A stretch of DNA of 64,000 nt, taken from assembly GCF_910592395.1 (NCBI RefSeq), contig NC_088316.1:7690001-7754000 (forward strand), in the 5' to 3' direction. This document shows positions 58,693-64,000 of the stretch, in pieces. Position 1 is the stretch's first letter. Each line of letters begins with the position of its first letter. A program made the position numbers and the translations under genes. This DNA is from Lineus longissimus (taxonomy: Eukaryota; Nemertea; Pilidiophora; Heteronemertea; Lineidae). Under the pieces are notes generated by a model. It was not told where the DNA came from. It saw only the letters and a program-made list of their open reading frames with translations, and searched no databases.

Positions 58693-59507
58693 ATGGCAGT
58701 GTTGAAATCAGTGGAAAGCAGTCATAGGGAGTGTTTTTCAGTCACGCAATACCAAAGCATACAGTTATACAGCAATCAAAAATAGAGGTTAGGAAGTCAT
58801 AAGCAGTGGTAAGACAGTCAAAATCAGTGGTAAGGCAGTCAAAAGCAGTGCTCATTTAAATATTTAGGCTGACTGATTTCCACTGCTTTTGACACTGAAA
58901 ATGACTCCCCACTATGCATCATGCACAGGGCTGGCAGTGGGGTTCAGTGTTAATTTAAATATTTCGCAGCACACTGAATCCACACTGAAACACCACTGAT
59001 TTTGACTGCCATTTCCAAAACCTCTTGGAGGGAGCAGTCATTTTCAGTGTTAATATTAATAATTAATTTAATGGCATGCAGGCACGGATGCCGAGAGAGG
59101 TTTTGGGGACGTGACCCCCCCTGTGCTGATGACAACCAAAGAAATTGTTCGAAAAAGCAAAAACTTCTAGCGAACTGTTACTTTTGCTGTCCTATTTTAG
59201 ACGGTGTGTTTGCGTCCAATATGGCAGTGATGACGTCATCTGCACAAATAGAGGACATCGCCATTGCATGATGACGTGACACAGTAAAAAGATGACAAAT
59301 TCACGTCCTTGACCTACGTCATTGCAAACTTTGTCATAATGACAGTGGTCAGATGGGGTTACTAGACAATTGAAACGACACATGGCACATAGCTACTGTC
59401 AGTGATGTCAGGGATTGAAGCTAGATCAAATTGACGTCCAAGTAAAGTAACTGCACGCGGCCTGTAGAATAATGATCTACTGATTGCTGTGTATTGAGCT
59501 CCCATGC

Positions 59508-59705
59508 AGATAATTTGCAGTGTATGTATACATTACAATTAACACCTATAGGGCCTACAGTAGATGCATGAAGATACATGCAGCTATCTTACAGTGTATG
59601 CATACATTACAATTAACACCTAAAGGGCCTACAGTAGATGCATGAAGATACATGCAGATATATTGCAGTGTATGCATGCATTACAACACCTATAGGGCCT
59701 ACAGC
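59508..59705 (+). repeat. Tandem repeat, about 78-bp unit, about 2.5 copies
   Basis: Units contain CAGTGTATG(T/C)ATACATTAC, AACACCTA(T/A)AGGGCCTACAG and TAGATGCATGAAGATACATG. It lies inside the TIR element. Confidence 0.85.
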
Positions 59706-60463
59706 CTTCTTGATTTGCTGAAAATACAACTTCAGTGTCTGTCTAGATTACCCTTTTTGCATTCATTTGGCTCCTTATGTGTTCCAATTCAAACTGACTA
59801 AAACTCCCCTCTTCTCATATTGAAATTCGGGTAAATATCGAGAAATATGAAGAGCTACCATGATTTCTTGAATTTTTGACTATCAAATTCAAACTTACTA
59901 GCTTCCTGTCTCAGGTTGCATTATGGGTGATATTTAACACTGAATTTGACTGCAATTACCACTGCTTTACACTGCCATCAAGTCTTAATCTAACCAGTCA
60001 TAAAGCAGTGGTTTTCAGTCATGTTGAAAATGCCACGGGTTTCGATCAGAGTTGGAGAAGTGGAAATCAGTGGTCTTTCAGTCATAGGCAGTGTTTTTGA
60101 AATAAGTCGTTCATTATGATATGCAAGTGGCAGTGCTTTGCAGTGGTCTTTCAGTCAAAATCAGTGGTTTTAAAACATTAAGAAAAAATTATATGCCTAA
60201 GACAGTCATATGCAGCGGGGGTTTCAGTCAAAAGCAGTGTGATGCAGTCATTTTCAGTGCACTGCCTTTCGGTGAGGGATGACCCTCAATACAACAGTGT
60301 TCCATGAATGCTTTCAGCCTATCACAGTTCTTCACTCCCTTGGCAGTCGTATCATTTCGCTGAAAAAAATTGTGACACAGGATTTAATATTTTAGATACC
60401 GGTACATTTCGATTCAATAGTGCAATTCTATGAAACTTCTTCAACTCAAGTTTTAAACCATAC

Positions 60464-61658
60464 CTGCAACATTCCATCCACTGTCAAGCACTGTTGCCAC
60501 AAAGCATCTATAGTAGCCTCACTGGCAGGATCAAACGACTGGAAGGGCTTTTCCTTGAGGGCCAATCGGGCCATTTGACTCTTCAAGATGTCAATCGGAA
60601 ATGCGAGGGATTCTTCTAACTCCACCTTGAGTTCTTCGGATGGCAGCTTTTCACGCATTTCTTTCACACTACAAGCTCCAGCTGAAAATACAAAAGCTCT
60701 ACCACATGAACACAGATGGAAAGACTTCCCAGCCTCCAACAAGTATACATTTCAGTAGTGAAGAATGCTGAATTGCACTTTCAAAATCATCAGACATTTT
60801 CCGTCGCATCATTCCAACACCCTGTAGACCAGTGTTCACTATGCTCATGATCCTTTCGACTGGATTGGCCCATGAATTGCTTGGTGCTGTTCTCAGAGCG
60901 ATGAGGACATCCATTTTCAGTTCCAGGAAGAGTGCTATCATGGCTAACTTCACTGACATGTAGGTGCACCTGTGGTCCGGCCCACCATCAGTATATATCA
61001 GCAACACAGGAGTTGGGTCTGAAAAATTGAACAGACCTTAATATTACCATGATATCAAGTACTCATAGTCATTTGATACTATGTATTGACAGTAGATAGC
61101 CCTACAGTACCGGTACACATTTTCAGTGGTCATGGTGTTATCTGAGTCAATTATAAATCTATGAACATACATGTACCCTCTCCTCTTGTCTTCAGAATTT
61201 CGGCCAATTCGGCTGCATGGCGGAGTGCCGATGATGGTTTGAAGATGGAGTCTTTGAAGCCAATGTGCACTTTGCCTCTGTAGAAACTGCTGTTGATACT
61301 TGTTGGGATGTCAATCTGGAATAGGAAGACAAGTTATCAAGTACATGTACTTCATCCTTGCATAGATAGGGATGACTTTGAGAAAAACACAAAATTTACT
61401 CACAATGAAGTTGACTGATGGTGTGATGGTGCACTTGCTGAAATTGTGATCGCCAACAGCCATAACCTGATTTGGGCCAACTATCACTTGCTTTCCTCGT
61501 TCTGCTGCAGCCAATGGGTAGGAGGGCTCACCAACTTTGATCTTGTGCTTGTCATCAGCACTCACTAGGGTCGTTATTTCACGATGAAGGATGGCCATCT
61601 CCCTCATGTATCGCCAAGCAGCAGCACAGTAATGTGCATCGACATGGTTCACCCTGAT
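60464..61658 (-). CDS. Exons 2-5 of the same gene: DDE-like catalytic core region
   Basis: Four exons (61658-61404, 61315-61177, 61018-60749, 60681-60464) code 294 residues. Exon 2 has RVNHVDAHYCAAAWRY and VGDHNFSK, exon 3 IGFKDSIFKPSS, exon 4 LLIYTDGGPDHRCTY, then RTAPSNSWANPVERIMS. An Asp in a hydrophobic strand ending YTDGG and a conserved N-P-V-E-R about 60 residues later is the pattern of an RNase H-fold transposase, where the Asp and Glu bind metal. A preceding acidic strand (VGDHN) could supply another Asp. Function is inference. Confidence 0.75.
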
Positions 61659-61795
61659 CTGGAGAGAGAGGGAAAATATTTTTACCAGGTACCATAGCAT
61701 AGGCAGAAGACACTCAGTGATGACATCTCATATGAAAATTATGTCATAGTGTTATCAATCATGTTCATTGGAGTAAAAGTTTGAAATCTTAAGAC

Positions 61796-63537
61796 CTGTC
61801 TCTTCTGAACCATCATCTTGATGTTCATTCTCCCCTTGTAGTATTTCGCAGTATTGGCTTGAAGATTGATGGGCTGGAACTGGTATCTCAACCACTTTAC
61901 TGAGGGTATGTTTGTATCAGCAGGAACCCTTTCCTTCACACGCTGATGGAGATCTTTTAGGGATATAGCTTTTGCAAGATACAACTGTTCTCCATGCCGC
62001 CGCTCCTGGCAAGCAACACCGATGTCTTCTGCCAGATATTTCTCCGCAGCTTCGAAGAATTCTCGGAATGTGTCTGGTCTGTTCTTTGGGCCCTGGTGAC
62101 GAAGATCTACCATTATCCCAGCATCTTCACTGAGCATAGCGAATTTAAACCTTTCATCAATTTCCTGTGAATTTAGATTCACTGGGGCTGAATTGTCTCT
62201 AGTCAGTTGGCTGAAGATGGCACGGAGTGCAACTGAATCTGCGACAAACCCAAAGGCTTTGATGAAGTTTTGCTTGGTGATTCTTCTTTCATAAATGGGT
62301 ACTTCACTTTCTATCTTTGCGATGACCTTAGTACAGAGATCCACTGTTCTGCCAACACCATCTCCATCAAGACCTTTCCAGACAAAGTGGAGGCTGGACT
62401 TGGTCCCTCCTACATAGTGAAAGCACTTTTCTGCCAACCTCAAGCCACATTCCCTCAGCAACGCTATCATCTCAAACACCCGTCGTCTGTCGCACATTGG
62501 TAAGTAATCCCTGATGGATACTGGGGTATACGGTTCGGCCTGTTTCACTTGCCTCTCCACCTCGATCAGGGCATTGTGCAGCTTCCCCTTGTTGGCTGGA
62601 AGGATTGTAGTTTTGGTTCTTGTCTCAACTTCAGACCTTGGGGCTTCCCTGCTGACTTTGTTCCTTTTTCTGCTGGTCCTCAGTGTTACACAGTATTGTT
62701 CCACCATCTCGACAACTTCCAATACAGCGAGTTTAACTTCAGCCCAGGGCACTTCGTCGAGATAGATCTGTGATTGAATTGCCTCCCTCAATGAAACTGC
62801 ATGGCTTTCTAACTTGGATTCTGAGAGATTGCCGAGAGTCCTCTTGCGGTGCTTCGACTTCTTGGGAACATTAAATCCGCTGAAGCGTCTCTTGAACAAG
62901 TCAGCAACTTTACGAGTTGTACCTATCTCTACCTCCATCTTGGAATACTGCCCATCAACGTAAAAGAGCATATCGGCCAAACGGGTGACAAATGAGTTGG
63001 CACCACTGCCACAGTTTGTTGGAAACGTACAGTTCTTCTCAGAAAAGTACACAAGTATTTCATTTTTCAAACGCTCGGTCATTGTCTTCGGCTCTTGAGT
63101 TACCTTTGGGATATCAGTGCCAATGACATCCCTAGCCACAGCCATCAACACCTGGAAAGTGTTTGGTCTTCTCTCCTGGTCGGACCTTGCATCATCTGGG
63201 AGACAATCTTGACAACTTGGATCGTGTTCGAGAGAGAGTGAAAAAAATCTCATTTTGAAAATTTGTACCACACCAACAAGATCTGTGCTGGAATCCCCTT
63301 TTACATTCTCCGTCAATGCAAGAGTCGTGCCTGCAACACCTTCCTTCAGAGTGTATTTTCTGCAGTTCTTCAATGAAGACAGTTTGAAATGTGAATGTTT
63401 TTGATCCATAATATCTTGAACAAGTTCACCATAGCTGTACGACGCATACCTGTCAATGGTAAGAAACCGCCACACTTCTTTCACTTCATTCCCCGCCAAG
63501 ATTCGGACTGCCACCTGAGAAGTTGTTGCCATGGCTG
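61796..63537 (-). CDS. Large N-terminal exon of the DDE-like family gene
   Basis: An acceptor (CTTTCACTTTCAG) at 63538 is followed after five bases by the ATG at 63532. The exon codes 579 residues and ends at a weaker donor (GACAG|GTCTTA). Visible features: a Cys pair (SCQDC, about residue 105), a basic stretch (KKSKHRKR, about residue 225), a predicted helix (about 245-290), a second basic stretch (RKRNKVSR), then a globular segment with MCDRRRVFEMIALL and WLRYQFQP near the end. The last motif is followed across the intron by NHVDAHYCAA. Frame is fully open. No domain can be named with certainty. Confidence 0.8.
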
Positions 63538-64000
63538 CTGAAAGTGAAAGAAGAAGGTATTAACAAGCCTCCTGGCTAGAATTCATGCATGTGACGTGTG
63601 GGGACTGTAGGCCTACGGTAGCTCTCCTAGAGTACATCATGAGTAGGCATGGTAGGTACGTATGCAAACATAGATGAGTAGTGCATGTACGAGCGCAATG
63701 CATGCATGGTATGCAGAAGAATCTGACATGCACGTGGTCCTTTCAGTTCGCGCCTTCAACTGCGCATGTGCATCAGCAGCACATTTTACACATCTGAATC
63801 AATGCGGCAGAGGCCGTGAAAGTATCTCAAGATATCAGTAGCAATATGGGCCATCTGATCACAACAAACATCTGAGCGAAACTATGACAGTCTGATAGCT
63901 TGATTGCCATCGGGAGTTGTTGGTTACATGGATGTTTTCAGTTAAAAAACTCACCTTTTGCGTGTGAATGCGAAAGATTTCACAGATTTTACCGGGCGGC
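63538..64000 (-). promoter_or_regulatory. 5' intron and non-coding first exon of the DDE-like gene
   Basis: The intron runs from a donor at 63954 (AAAAG|GTGAGT) to the acceptor at 63538. The first exon runs from 63955 to beyond the window edge and has no start codon in frame that is needed. The promoter is outside the window. Confidence 0.55.

Larger units (their letters stand above)
57467..60278. mobile_element. TIR transposon in a coding exon, AT duplication
   Basis: Ends are CCCTCACCGAAAAGCAGTG (left) and, complemented, CCCTCACCGAAAGGCAGTG (right), one mismatch in 19. The dinucleotide AT flanks both sides (57465-57466, 60279-60280). Removing the element and one AT joins the two half-exons in frame. 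The interior is full of CAGTCA-N-CAGTG words near both ends (58740-58860, 58900-59010, 59990-60260) and encodes no transposase. A family A element (57529-58692) is nested in it, so its own length is about 1.65 kb. AT duplications recall the ISL2EU superfamily, but this is only suggestive. Confidence 0.85.
56252..63955 (-). pseudogene. Multi-exon gene of an uncharacterised family with DDE-like core, exon split by a transposon
   Basis: Exons (minus strand): 5' non-coding exon ending 63955 (AAAAG|GTGAGT); 63537-61796; 61658-61404; 61315-61177; 61018-60749; 60681-60464; 60359-60279 plus 57464-57415 (one exon, split); 57075-56964; 56852-56636; 56466-56252. All introns are GT-AG and all phases agree. 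Without the insertion the frame totals 3,294 nt, about 1,097 residues. Similar proteins, as I recall, occur in many copies in sponges, cnidarians and molluscs without known function. The middle has a YTDGGPDHR block and a NPVERIMS block that could be the first Asp and the Glu of a DDE/RNase H-fold transposase (inference). The C-terminus has CxxC zinc modules. The 2.8-kb insertion in exon 7 adds stops, so this allele is probably disrupted although every other exon is open. Confidence 0.8.

Overview
This is metazoan nuclear DNA. The evidence is spliceosomal introns, a BEL/Pao LTR retrotransposon, a Ngaro-type tyrosine-recombinase retrotransposon, a Polinton-type integrase relic, LINE fragments and a very high load of short non-autonomous elements. 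Elements ending in GGTGAGCTAAAAA with a GAC/GTC microsatellite suggest a marine invertebrate, such as a lophotrochozoan or amphioxus, but the species cannot be fixed from the sequence. Host coding sequence is sparse; most of the window is nested mobile DNA.  Left part (1-11.3 kb): a decayed, internally deleted BEL/Pao element runs in from the left edge to a probable 3' LTR near 4.2-4.4 kb, followed by two small tandem arrays. At 7.5-8.3 kb a Polinton-like integrase tail is split by a 440-bp piggyBac-type MITE with TTAA duplications. From 9 to 11.3 kb lies a degenerate array of about 350-bp monomers. Centre-left (12.6-37.9 kb): a large foldback element with about 680-bp arms is itself split by a 2.1-kb TIR transposon. 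Several hairpin-ended elements follow, then a minisatellite, a minus-strand gene or pseudogene of unknown family (22.6-23.4 kb), a second BEL/Pao relic (31.9-33.0 kb, minus) and a LINE endonuclease scrap.  Centre-right (38.3-48.1 kb): an almost complete Ngaro-type element keeps its diagnostic split direct repeats (A1 ... B1-A2 ... B2), a gag that appears to contain introns, a frameshifted RT/RNase H frame and an intact-looking tyrosine recombinase. Its leader holds seven short stem-loops with compensatory stem changes. A composite hairpin-ended element sits inside its gag. An ORF with a signal peptide, a membrane segment and one in-frame stop lies just downstream.  Right part (49-64 kb): a second and a third copy of a 1.1-kb hairpin-ended element, a LINE tail, a hairpin-ended tandem element, a possible first exon of a torsin (minus), and a multi-exon minus-strand gene (56.3-63.96 kb). 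That gene encodes about 1,097 residues of an uncharacterised family with a DDE-like core and CxxC zinc modules. One coding exon is split by a 2.8-kb TIR element with an AT duplication, and that element itself carries a copy of the 1.1-kb element.  The unifying theme is nesting. Several insertions can be dated relative to each other, and the unoccupied target can be inferred in at least five cases. Those inferred targets indicate how the dominant hairpin-ended families choose sites (A-runs, no long duplication, terminal hairpin). These families resemble Helentron-associated elements (HINEs) in design, but no Rep/helicase gene is present here.
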